This document shows, in pieces, positions 1 through 10,910 of a stretch of DNA of 64,000 nucleotides; within the stretch, counting starts at the first letter, position 1, and the number at the start of each line of letters is the position of its first letter. The notes under the pieces are model-generated. The model had not been told where the DNA came from, searched no databases, and saw only the letters and a program-made list of their open reading frames with translations. The stretch spans positions 48,685,701-48,749,700 of the forward strand of contig OY292275.1 of NCBI GenBank assembly GCA_958496175.1, read 5' to 3'. The position numbers and the translations under genes are program-made. Source of the stretch: Sisyra terminalis (lineage: Eukaryota; Arthropoda; Insecta; Neuroptera; Sisyridae).

Positions 1-180
1 AAGCAATGTACTAATATATAACACCACACCGTTCAATGTAAGAGGCTATTAGCCAATGGGATTGCGAGATTTAAAGATGATCAATTGTTTTGATTATTGA
101 AATTTTGAAATTTGAACTAAACCACTCCCTCATTCAATGCTTCATTCATATACGAATACGTTAACGTAATATTAAACAGG
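1..180 (+). repeat. dispersed repeat, copy A
   Basis: The left edge of the window matches a segment at 56485..56670 in the same orientation. This includes a 26-base exact match (40..65 with 56528..56553) containing GGCTATTAGCCAATGG, and the similarity extends on both sides with substitutions and small gaps. The repeat begins before the window, so its left border is unknown. Confidence 0.7.
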
Positions 181-1934
181 TAGTGGACTGACGTCATCAA
201 TATATTATGAATTATTATTACAGGATTAGATTAAAAAATACTTTTATAAAATAGACAGTCAAAATTTAAAATTATGTTTGCCTAATTGAAAAAAAACATT
301 TCATTAAAATTAAAGGTAAAAGTAATAATTAACGAAGAATATTTTTTACAATTACGAGTAATACTATATTAATCATTGCTTAAAAATTACAATGATAAGT
401 TATGAATTTGTCAACTTCCATGTAATAATGTTATGTTGGGGAGATATTTGGGAAATAATTTCAAAATTTAACACGGAAACGTATGGATCATTTGATAGCT
501 CTATAAATATATTCCAGAAATCTATTTCAGTAGATTCCCAGGTAATACAGCCGTCAGGGAAATCGTTGAAATTCAGGAATATCATTGATTCAAAGGGAAA
601 GTCAAGTTTTTCATTATTAAATTTAGTTTAGGCTTGAATCTTTTAACAATTTTACTGTTTACGTAATGATTAATAACTTAATACTTAAAATCCATTTCTC
701 ATATTCTGATTTTTTAATGAGCATATAATTTTTTTCTCTATTTATGCCCTTAATATGTTTCTTCAATTTTTGATTTTATTGAGAAAACTATTTAATCAAA
801 CTATTTTACATCATGCTGTGTAATTATTTCCGATAAACTAATTTTAACCAACAATTTTTGGAACTTGATATCGCAAAATACATACCAACTTTTATTCTAA
901 AAAAAACATCCTTAAGTAGTATACAATTCCTGTTATCATTTTCATTCAATTGAGCCTTTTAGTCATGCATTTTGGTCGACTAATTTTATCTCTCATATCT
1001 GTTGATTACTCTTTTATATTTAGAAAATACCATTATCTCAAATTTTAAGTTTAATCTCAAGTATTATACAAGGGGCAAGTTTCACGTATTCGTTGTGCTT
1101 ATTAATACAAAACCGATATTCGAGATCGAAATCGATTGTCACGTGCAATCATTTAAGCCTGATTCCATAAACAAAGGATTCGTTCGGGTCAAAACCGTGC
1201 ACAAGATTTGCCTCATAAGCTGATAAGGTCTGCAACGATGATTTTTGGTTCATTAATTAGCAGCAAGCCACTGAATTTTATTCAAATCTAATAATTAAAA
1301 TAAAAACATCAATATGAAATTCCTTTTGCTTTGTCATCGTAGTAAAGATATCGTTATTGCTGAATGTTGACCTTTGCGACTCGTACCAAGTGACTCAATT
1401 TAAGACAATTTGTATTTGTAAGTCTAGACGTAATCTGAACCAGATTTTTATATGAATTATGAAATTTAGAAAGAAATACCTTCAGCATTTTTGTTATTCT
1501 TTATCTTTGTTCTCTCAAGTTCATCAGCCTTTGAAAACATTTATTTTATCAATTCTGAAGTTTAGTGTCAAAATAGATGAGATTGTGGATGATTAATAAA
1601 TTTTAGTTTTATTGATATCCTCATATTTTCAGTACTATCAACACCATCTTACTCCGTAGGAATACATTATCTTGTCCATATATTATAGACGACACAATAT
1701 GCAAACAATTTATGTTTTCTGGTATCCAGTTTTTACCTATCGATATTATTTTGGATATTCCTAAAAAATATATGGAGTATAATACTACGAGATTTGACCC
1801 AAAAAAAAAAATAATAATAATTATAAAATTTGAACTTCATGAATGAACTTCAAACTTTAAGCTTTATGCCTCATCAATTCATCCGGTTTTTCCTGTAGCC
1901 AAAATTGAAACAAAATTCATTTGTTGTATTACAA
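181..1934. other. AT-rich noncoding stretch, nothing recognised
   Basis: Only short chance frames. No repeat ends, RNA gene or coding similarity was seen. Confidence 0.6.
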
Positions 1935-3730
1935 CTTTAATTATAATTAGTTATTGTTCCTAATAGTATACAAAAGGGTTTGAAAATTTTCAGTAATCAT
2001 TCTCAGTAGCTACAACCTTGCTCGTTATGGGATTTTTTAGTTGATTAATTGATAGAAGTATCATCTTAAAAGGTTTAGCAACTATAAAATATCTATAATT
2101 TTTTTTCATTTTATTGCATTTTCATTGAATTGTATGTGTCTTTCCTTAAACTTCAACCTCTTTTAGAGCTTTTTAAGAGAAAATATAAGCAAAGAAATGT
2201 TTAAAAAAATAACCCAATATTTTCTAAAAATTAAACTTCTTTGAGGTACATAAGAATTGCACAATTTATATTTTTTTCTTCAATATTGTCTACTCTTTCT
2301 ACTCATAATACGAAGGATTTTGCACATCTTATATTTACTGTTTTATCCTTATTCTAGTTAAAATCAATTATTTATAGTTAAAACAATTAATTATTGATCC
2401 TAATAGTTAATAACAAGATAAAAGGGTTTAAAGCTTTCCAGTATTCATTCTTAGAATAGCCTTGCTCGTTATGATATTTGGTAGTTGATTTGTTGATAAA
2501 TGTATAATCTTAATTGATTTAGCAATTACTAGCTGATCCCCGCAACTTCGTCTGCGTAACGTAGGTGTAGATTATGTTTTCTTTTCAAATTTGCCATTTG
2601 TAGTGGTATATGAACATTTTTATTTTTCTTATTTCTTTTACGAAAAACATAATCATACTTAAAAACACTATTTTGTCAACTTTAAAAAGACACATTTAAT
2701 AAACTGTTGCAAAGAATAAAATTGTTCTATGTAATAATCAATAAATTTTCAAAAAATATTTATAAATATCTAAAAAGAGTATGTCTATTGCCAGATAATC
2801 TGTAAGTCAATCAGCATCTTTACATAAATAAAAAATATCGCCAAGTTCAATAAAGTTGGTCTTAGTTATAAGTAAAGTGATCATGCGACATTTTTCAAAT
2901 AACTTACATTTTTAAACTTGTGATATCTTTCGAATGGAATATTCAAATTGAATAACTCAAAAAGTTATATAATGGTATTGGAACAAACTTAAATATGAAG
3001 TCATTTATTTTGAGAAGGATTAATCCCAAAGTATAAACAAAAGAGCTTTTATAGCGGTGGCATTTATATATATTTTTCAAAATGAAAAAAACACTTATTG
3101 TGACATAACTATAATAGTTAGACATATGCTGTCGCTCAATTTTTTTAGATAATGATATGTTCTGCAAAATCGTGGCACATTATTTTGTTCTATAACCAAT
3201 AGTTTTCGCAGCGCACGCGATAAAAGGATGTTTTTTGGTAATTTTTTCAGACCTTGGGTTACATTATTGGAGTTTTAGTATGGATCCCTAACTTTTTTGA
3301 AAGTTTTATATAGCCTATGTTCACCAGAAACAGTGTAACTTTCCAACAGTGAAAAAAATTTTCAAATCGGTCAAATAGTTTCGGAGCCTATTCAAAGCAA
3401 ACAAACAATCAAATCTTTCCTCTTTATAATAATAGAAGATAAATTATTTATAATTTTTCTTCATTTTCTTGCATTTCCTTTGAATTTTAAGTGTCTCCAT
3501 AAACTTCAACCCCTTTTAAAGCTCTGTGAGAAATATTATAAACGAGGAAACATTTTAAAAAATATCCTAATATTTCTAAAGAATAATACCTCTATTGGTG
3601 CATAAGAAAAGCTCAATTTACATTTTTTTTTTCTTCAATATTGTCTCTACTCTCTTTATTCATAATAACACAAAGAACAAAAATTTCACTCATCTAATAT
3701 TTACGATCAATCCTTAATCTAGCTTAAGTC
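1935..3730. repeat. tandem duplication of a ~450-bp repeat, second copy interrupted
   Basis: Two copies in the same orientation start around 1935 and 2386. Matching landmarks are CCTTGCTCGTTATG at about 2016 and 2461, AAACTTCAACC at about 2148 and 3501, and TTCTTCAATATTGTCT at about 2277 and 3631. Copy 1 is continuous to about 2385. Copy 2 runs 2386..2527 and resumes at about 3441, the gap being the insert described separately. A third, partial copy lies at about 9690..9970. The origin of the repeat is unknown. Confidence 0.7.
2528..3440 (+). mobile_element. retroelement-like insert inside a tandem repeat copy
   Basis: The boundaries are set by comparison with the uninterrupted repeat copy at about 2080. 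The insert begins near CTAGCTGATCCCCGCAACTT and ends with TTTCCTCTTTATAATAATAG after an AATCGGTC..ATAGTTTCGGAGCC segment. Ends of this kind recur in non-autonomous arthropod repeats, probably tied to RTE-like LINEs; that assignment is from memory. No reverse transcriptase frame is visible. The insertion is younger than the tandem duplication. Confidence 0.55.
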
Positions 3731-6129
3731 GTTTGTGATTGCTTTTGGAAGAAAATTTCTTATTTTTTTTCTCTAATATCCTAATATATCTAAATTTCTA
3801 ATACAATGTCTTCTTATTTGAATATTGCTGCTTTTAGTAGTACTTTAAAACTAAAAGAAATATCATATCTATAAAATACCCTCAGAAGTGATATATAGAT
3901 TATGTAAGATACTTGAAAAGGGTTCTTCACTTATTTCACTTCTTTTAACTTACAAATATGATATTATTTTGAGGGAAGAGAGATTGAAAAATGGTAAACT
4001 ATGGCTTTCGTAAATTAAAAATGACCTTTTATTTAATTTAGATTCACTATTTTGTTAGTCTTCAAAAGCGGTATTGTGTAGTGTACCTCTATTTTAAGTA
4101 GCTAAATTTAAAGGAAGCTTAGTATTTTTCTTGTTTTGCTTCAGATATAGTAGGTTTGTAATAGCTAATATCTATTAAATAGTAACAAAATTTTTAAAGG
4201 TTGTCTTAGGGGAACCAATTCACCCTTTCCAAATTTCAAATTCTAGCAATTTTGTCTTTTCACTCAGACTTCTGGAAAAGAATGTAAAAATCAACTGTCG
4301 TCGATATGGTGTCAAGAAGAAAAGCTAACGTCATATTCTCAGAGGAAGATGATGCGTACCTACTGTGGTAGAAATGAAACTAGAAGAAAGAAAACGGATT
4401 GAATCCCTAAACTCTTAAAAAATAGGAATGAACTATTTGATGTTTAAAAACAATTCAACCACGCGGGGAACTAGCCAGTCACCAGGCAGAAAACACAAGA
4501 AACTAAGACTTCAAGCCAAGTAATTTTTCTACTTAGTCTTACAGATGGAATATGGCCTGGTCTCCTAAGGGATATCAGCGTCTTTCTTCATCTCTATTCC
4601 TGAACCGTTCCGATTTACACATTACCCAAATGAGACATTAACCTAAGAAATAAATTATTATGTTTTAATTTTTTCTACTATTGTAGAATATTTGTTACAA
4701 TCCAAATTGTATTCGTTGGTATGACCGACGGCTAACACGCAAACTGAAAAATAAATTCAAAGAACGAACGTTTAAAAAACAAAACAGACGTTAATTAGTT
4801 GAATAATATTTTCAGTTTCAGAAATATTTGTAACTTAATATCCACATTTTTTTTTTGGTTTATGAAGCAAGAAGTGAAACTTTTCTACCGTAGTAAAAAT
4901 ATAAGAAAATTATTAAAACACTTTTTATTGCTGATTTTATTCCATTGCTTACCATTATTTATCAAAGGAAATATTTAAATTTCAAAACAGAGAAAGATCA
5001 TAAAATTTTCGATAGTATTAAATTGGTGGGTTGTAATTACTTCAAAAGTTGGTAGAAAAATATCTGAATTTTCTATGTATTTTTTATTGCAGGTTGAAAT
5101 TATTTATTGAAATTAATGACAGGTAATAATAGCTATTTGATAATGGCGAACATTTTTGGTCAATTGAAATTAATTTTTACAATTTTTATTACCTGCACGC
5201 AAACCAATTATTTGGGCGAAAAATATGGACATGAATAACCTTAATCAAAGCGAATACGTACATTTTTGTAGTATAGCTACTTTTATTCGGAATGGAATTA
5301 TTTTTCGCATAGAACTCATTTTATATATTCCATTCATTCATGAATTATTTTTTCCAAAATATACCTAATACATCATCAAATAATACCGAAAATAAATTGC
5401 TTTAGAAGATTAAAATTTATGAAATATTAACAAAAGCAACATCTTAGTCAACATTCCAGCAAATTTTTCATTTTTAGTAAACAGAAAACGGGTTAAAAAT
5501 TTTCGAATAGTGAATGAAGCATATAAAATGAAAAAACTATTATTGTACTTTCATGAGAAATGCCAATGGGTATAAAAATTCATTTAAACAATTGATTGTT
5601 GATGATACCTACAATGATTCTATAAATAATAAGTATATAGCAATGCTAAGACATCTGATACTACATCTATGACCGGCTACGCTGAATTTCGTCATAAAGA
5701 CTTGCATATTATGCCAATGATTTGAAGACAGATTTCAATGGTTCCAAAACCAGAAACTTTAGAAACATTATTTCATCATTGAGATAATTATATTCAAGTA
5801 TACCCAAAATATTTACTTCTAACAAAAATTACCCAAATCGATTTTGAAATGCATTGAAGATCCAATAAATAATGTAAAGAATATTCTTTTGATTCCCACT
5901 CTTCGATATAGCTATGAGGTATTATTTTTTGTGGTTCAAATTAAACTTAATCTTTAGTTTCGGGAGAGGTGAGGAAGGGAGAGAGGCAAAACTAGGGAGA
6001 TAAAGCTAGAACTTCGAGCCATGGAGCCAGAAGATTTGGAAGGAATTGAATAGAGTCGAAGTTGTCAAAATTTATTTAGACCCCAACTTCTAACATTAGT
6101 TAGATCTTATATCTTAGTTAGATCTTATA
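3731..6129. other. AT-rich noncoding stretch
   Basis: A slightly GC-richer patch at about 4195..4640 has no coding content. An 18-bp direct duplication (TTAGTTAGATCTTATAT) at about 6096..6131 abuts the hAT-like element. Otherwise nothing was recognised. Confidence 0.55.
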
Positions 6130-6548
6130 TACGGAAGTAAACGATACTTCGATTTTTTCTAACATCGATATATCGTTCATAAATATCAATGTTGTAGGCC
6201 AAAGCATCGATGATACATCGCTTTTTATAAACGATATTTTATCATAGCACCACCATCCGTCCCAACCATAATCTACAACTACACACATAAAAATATACTT
6301 ATTTCAGTCACGAGCATAAAATTGTGAACTCCTTTAGTTTATGTTATATTAATTATGTTATATGGTAATCTAACGACGTTAGATTATAAACTGTGGAGTT
6401 TATAATTTTACGGGGTAATATTATTGATGAAACATAAAAAAATCGATATATCGTTCATAAACGTAGATATTTTAACATCAATGTTGAACTAATATCGATA
6501 TTCTACTATCGATGTTTTTTATGAAGAATATTATGTTAAAAATCCCTA
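6130..6548. mobile_element. hAT-like element rich in TATCGAT motifs
   Basis: Imperfect ends (TACGGAAGTAAACG against inverse TAGGGATTTTTAAC) lie between ATCTTATA (6122..6129) and ATCTTATG (6549..6556), a 7-of-8 flanking repeat. Inside are repeated ATCGATATATCG and TATCGATA words (about 6163..6180, 6435..6458 and 6496..6516). A central inverted repeat has the palindrome TAATCTAACG-A-CGTTAGATTA near 6369. The 8-bp flank suggests a hAT MITE; the ends are diverged, so the family is tentative. Confidence 0.55.
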
Positions 6549-7319
6549 ATCTTATGTTAAAAACAATACAGTCAATACTAAAAAAAAGTTAAAAAATTAA
6601 CTCATGAGTTATATCAATTTAGATCGAAGCTGGAGCCGGAGTATACACTAATTTAATCCAACTTCCCATTCCTGGTTACAACGACAATATATCTTATCTA
6701 GTGACCTTTATTCACTAGAAGGTAAAGAGGATTAAAAATTAAGAATATAGATAAGCGTGAATTGACATTTTATGATACTATTTCCTATTTGAACGACAAA
6801 ATTTGATACTTGAGAATTTTTCAATCCTCTATTGTTCAACTTTGTTGTTGTGAGCTCCATTTACAGTAATAATTTCGAAAATTGAATGAATATTTTGAAT
6901 ATTGTATTGTGAAACGATTATCGAATTTTAAATAACGATTATCGATATTTTGCAATGCAAAATTTGAATTTAAAGATGTGCTTAACACTAATCATCGGAG
7001 ACTGCTTATGTGATTTAATCAAAGCTTTTTGATTTTGAAATAAATACTAACATTGCAGGAGAAAGAGAAAACGGTTTAGTAATAATTTCCACGACTTTTC
7101 AATTTTTAGAAGTTTGTGATGTTTAATTTTCTATGCATAGATTAAAGAGGCTTGTTTTATTTCCTCTTTAAGTTGAACTTAAAAGCTATGGGACTTTTAG
7201 ACCTACTTTATTAAAGGGTAGATGAGTACAATAGATGAACATAATACTCATTGTTCACTCAATATGATCAATATGTTTTTTATTATGTTTTTTAGCTCCT
7301 CTTTAGTGTATTATGTATA

Positions 7320-7740
7320 ATGATCCGGGAATGCGTTCCCATCCCATGATTAGGGTGAGCTTGTGTATTATTGTTTCGAACAAATCATCGAACTCGGGTG
7401 AACCAGTGAGAGGCCACGTGTGTGTTCACGTGTTGCACACGGTGGTTGCAAACCTAATGCCAGTATAGAGTTGATATGCATTGTTGGGTTTACTTGGGAT
7501 TTTGCGATTAAATTGTTTTTTAGTTGTTGTTCGAGGTGGTTTTAGTTTTGATTATGTTGCGTGAGGGCAAGTAATACGTAATAATGAGCTCGAGGGTTGA
7601 AAATTAGTTTCGAAATACTTAATAGGATGAAATGAATATTCCGATGGTTGTAAATCCGGAATTGGAACGTATTTGTTGTTTGTGACGCTATCGCAGTCGC
7701 AACCTGGTTCTGGCATAAGATGCCAAAAAGAATGTATGCA
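7320..7740. promoter_or_regulatory. GC-richer island with paired CACGTG sites
   Basis: Stands out from its surroundings in base composition. It contains two perfect E-boxes of the CACGTG class at 7415..7420 and 7427..7432, 12 bases start to start, with further CpG words downstream. CACGTG is bound by bHLH and bHLH-PAS factors. Reading frames here are closed. It lies 21 kb upstream of apterous, so assignment to that gene is only a possibility. Confidence 0.25.
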
Positions 7741-9306
7741 ACTTATCGATAAGACTAATATAACTCAATAAGCTCAGATTTTGAATTGAAGATTTAGTCG
7801 AACTTGGAATAATCGGAATAATCAATCGATTTGGTAGCTCTTTGACCGAGCGGACAAGTGATCGCATCTTTGCAACAATAATTCAAGTTGCTTTGTGCTA
7901 GGGCCGGACTAAGAAAGTTTGAGGCCCTGAGAAAGTTACGGGAGACCATATCTTTCAATTAAAATTTTGTAGAAGTTAAAAAAGTTTGGATATTCTAAAC
8001 ATAGTTCAATATTAGACGGGATTTGGTTTTTGGTGGTACCTACTCCAAAGTAGCTCCATCGCTATTTTTGTGGTTAATCCAACGCTGGTTTTGGTTGCAA
8101 TGCAAAACACATATTTTTAATACACACATACGATAGTCAGATGCTTGTGATGCATGAGGAAGATGAATACGACTTTGTGTGCTGAGCATCGAATGCAATG
8201 TCAATCACAACCATGACAATCTGGCCATGAATGTCTACTTTAATTGGATCGCTAGCTCGAATGTCTGTCAATACGCGTTATATCCAATCCGACAATACCA
8301 AACTAAACTCAACGTTTCCAACGACAACGTCGAGTCACTGCCTCAAAACTGACAACAATAGTCAACGCTACAAATTTCAACTAATAGTTATGCATTTCAG
8401 GATTTCCTCACTTCTCACTTGGTGTAACAGTAACCGCAAACCATAAGTATCAGGAAATGATCAATAGTGCTCCCGTAACAATTATCGTAAGAATGAAAAC
8501 AACATTTCAATTTTTATTTTTTGGGGGTCTGGTCTTAAAAAATTTCACCCTTAAACAGATTTGTAGGTAGAGTCGAAACTTTTACAGTTTACAGGTTGCG
8601 TCGCATACGAAGGTTTGGCAATCAGGTTATTTATACTCAAAAGATCACAAAATTTTCATGCGATTACTAGCTCTAATATGCGCTATACATTTGGTGCTAT
8701 GCTTTTGATTAGGAAGAAAAACTTTATTTATCTGAAATTTGTATGATATCATAACTTATTGATTTGCTTAACCAAACGCTTAAAAAGCTTTAAAAGAGTA
8801 CGACTCTTTTGAAGTTTCGATGAAAAGCAGATGCAAAACTAGAGTAAAGGAAAATTTTCAAAAAAAGTTGTTTCAAATTTTCTGTTATAAGTTTTTTTTT
8901 ATCTAAAAATTCAGTCATGGTCGTACTTGTTTTTGCAAATTCTTGCTTCTAACGTTTATAGTTAAAAATAATCAAACCTTGGGTTTTCTTGCTAATAATT
9001 TCAGAATTATACTCCAGACGGCCATATTTCACTCTTAGTGAAAAGAGATAGATAGAAAAAAAAATGAAGAAAAAGACAGACTATGGAGGCATTGAATATC
9101 GCTTTTCTTAGCCATAATCATAAAATTTATGGTAAACATAAACTATGATCAATTTTTACGATTTCTTTACTTCAACTTTATCTCTCCATCTCTTTCAGCC
9201 TATAGAAATTGAAAATTACCTTTGACAATCATTGGAAGTAAGAAACAATTAAAGAAGGCAATAGATGAGAAAATTCAATAGATCGCCATTGAATTTATTA
9301 GCAACA
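7741..9306. other. AT-rich noncoding stretch
   Basis: A 71-codon frame at 8231 has no recognisable features. No repeats with clear ends. Confidence 0.55.
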
Positions 9307-9314
9307 GTTTAAAT

Positions 9315-9604
9315 CAGGGGTGTCAAACTAGCAGCCCAAAATACTTCTCCTTTGGCTCAAAGTAAAATTAATTTATATTTTTTACTAACAAATTTCAATT
9401 TAGTACGCAATTTTCTATTTTTTATTTTTTGACAACAAATGTTGCAATTGCTAATTATTATTATAGTGTTTTTTTATTATCCAGATTTTATCGGTTATAA
9501 TCACAGATACACAATAATGGTAATTATGAATGCCAAAAAACTTTCGAGTTTATGTAGCTCAATTTTTATAAGGCGCAATGGGTCAAGATGGTAGGACATC
9601 CCTG
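9315..9604. mobile_element. 290-bp hAT-type MITE with perfect 8-bp target duplication
   Basis: Starts CAGGGGTGTCAAAC and ends as the inverse of CAGGGATGTCCTAC (11 of 14 positions agree). It is flanked on both sides by GTTTAAAT (9307..9314 and 9605..9612), a perfect 8-bp duplication. Such ends and an 8-bp duplication are the hallmark of the hAT superfamily. It is far too short to encode a transposase, and no transposase remnant is seen, so it is non-autonomous. Confidence 0.88.
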
Positions 9605-9689
9605 GTTTAAATTTTAAAAAAAGTTACAAATATGTAATTTCCAGGTATAATTTTTCAAGTTAAAAAACCCTTTTTAAAATATTAATAGC

Positions 9690-9970
9690 TAGTTTTACTA
9701 AAATATAGTTCTAAATTTTAGCACAATTACTAAGCCCACTGGAAGGCTAGGTACGCGGTTATAGGAGCTTTTTAGTTGACTGTATTTATAGTATTTTAAA
9801 GCGTCTTTATATAAACTTCAACCTCTTTAAAGGTTTTTAAGAAAAAATAGAAACAAAGATTAGCACAATTTACAAATTTTTTTTCTTCAATATTGTCTCC
9901 ACTTTCTCTACCCATAACTCATAAGATTTCGCCCAACAAATATTTACGGCTTTATCCAAATTCGAAAAAA
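9690..9970. repeat. third, diverged copy of the 1935..3730 repeat
   Basis: Shares the ordered landmarks AAACTTCAACCTCTTT, GGTTTTTAAGAAAA, CACAATTTACAAATTTTTTT and TTCTTCAATATTGTCT with the copies at 2.0 and 3.5 kb, in the same orientation. Its left part is unrelated or too diverged to align by eye. Confidence 0.55.
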
Positions 9971-10619
9971 AATTATGAGTTTTTTCTTATATTTTAATAC
10001 ATCTAAAATTCTAACTTTTGATACTTTATATTTTACTTTGTACTATCAATCTCTTTTTCTGTTAGGAGGATAATTACTTAAATTTACGTTTTTCTTTCTT
10101 AGTATATTTATAAATTAATTATTACCCTATGTTATAAGATTCATTTGGTAACGAAAACAAATGGAATATTTGTAACAATTTTAGTTTGTGAAGTTAAAAA
10201 TAATAGCATTTAATATATAATGAAATCAACGGAGACAATACGTGCAAGTGAAAAGATGCTACCATTAATCTTGGGCAGCTATTTTCGTTGAGGGATGATT
10301 TTATCATACAATATCAAAGCGGAGTAAGTTAATTTAATACGTATTGTTTTAAGAAATTCCAAAATAAATACTGAAATTCGAGGTGAAATAATTTATACTC
10401 ATATCCATCAATGTTTCGATATTTGATTCTAAAAAAACAGAACACCAAAGTCAATAGAAATTTCCAATACGTTTAAATAATTTCGATTACTTTCTACCCC
10501 ACATTAGAATCTCAAGGGGAATGTTATAAAACTCTTCCATCACACTTCAATCTCAATGTTAGAACCTTCGAATGTTCTAAGTCCACAACAATATAAAAAC
10601 ATATTTCTAGCGTCATTTG

Positions 10620-10910
10620 AGGTGTTACAGGCGAAGATCTGGATATCTGCTTGTATAGAACAGATATTATTAGGTGTAATTTTTTAATTTTTATTTATTT
10701 ATTGAATTTAAATTAAAAATATTTTATTTTTGTGAATCAAGAAGCCTGAGGAAGTTACGATTAGTAACGAAACGTAGCTAGTTGAATAACAAAAATATTA
10801 AATAAAAAATAAAAAACTAAAAGATCTTAAGTAACCTGAATTGTCTTCTTATTTAAAAAATATAAAAGCTGAGATCTGATTTTTATCATCTTGTATAGAA
10901 CACTAATTCA
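10620..10910 (+). mobile_element. Penelope-like fragment: direct repeats around a hammerhead-like hairpin
   Basis: CTTGTATAGAACA occurs at 10650..10662 and again at 10890..10902, with similar sequence before and after each, giving a 240-bp period. Between them lies a hairpin on the + strand. CTGAGGA (10746..10752) and one A are followed by the 5-bp stem GTTAC/GTAAC (10754..10758 with 10764..10768) and then GAAACG (10769..10774). The CUGANGA-stem-GAAA order is that of hammerhead ribozymes, which are known from the terminal repeats of Penelope-like elements. The extra A before the stem departs from the canonical core, so activity is doubtful. No reverse transcriptase is present. Confidence 0.5.

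Noticed and set aside
8231..8446. 71-codon Ser/Thr-rich frame
   Set aside because: No start context, domain or splice evidence; frames of this length occur by chance in this window.
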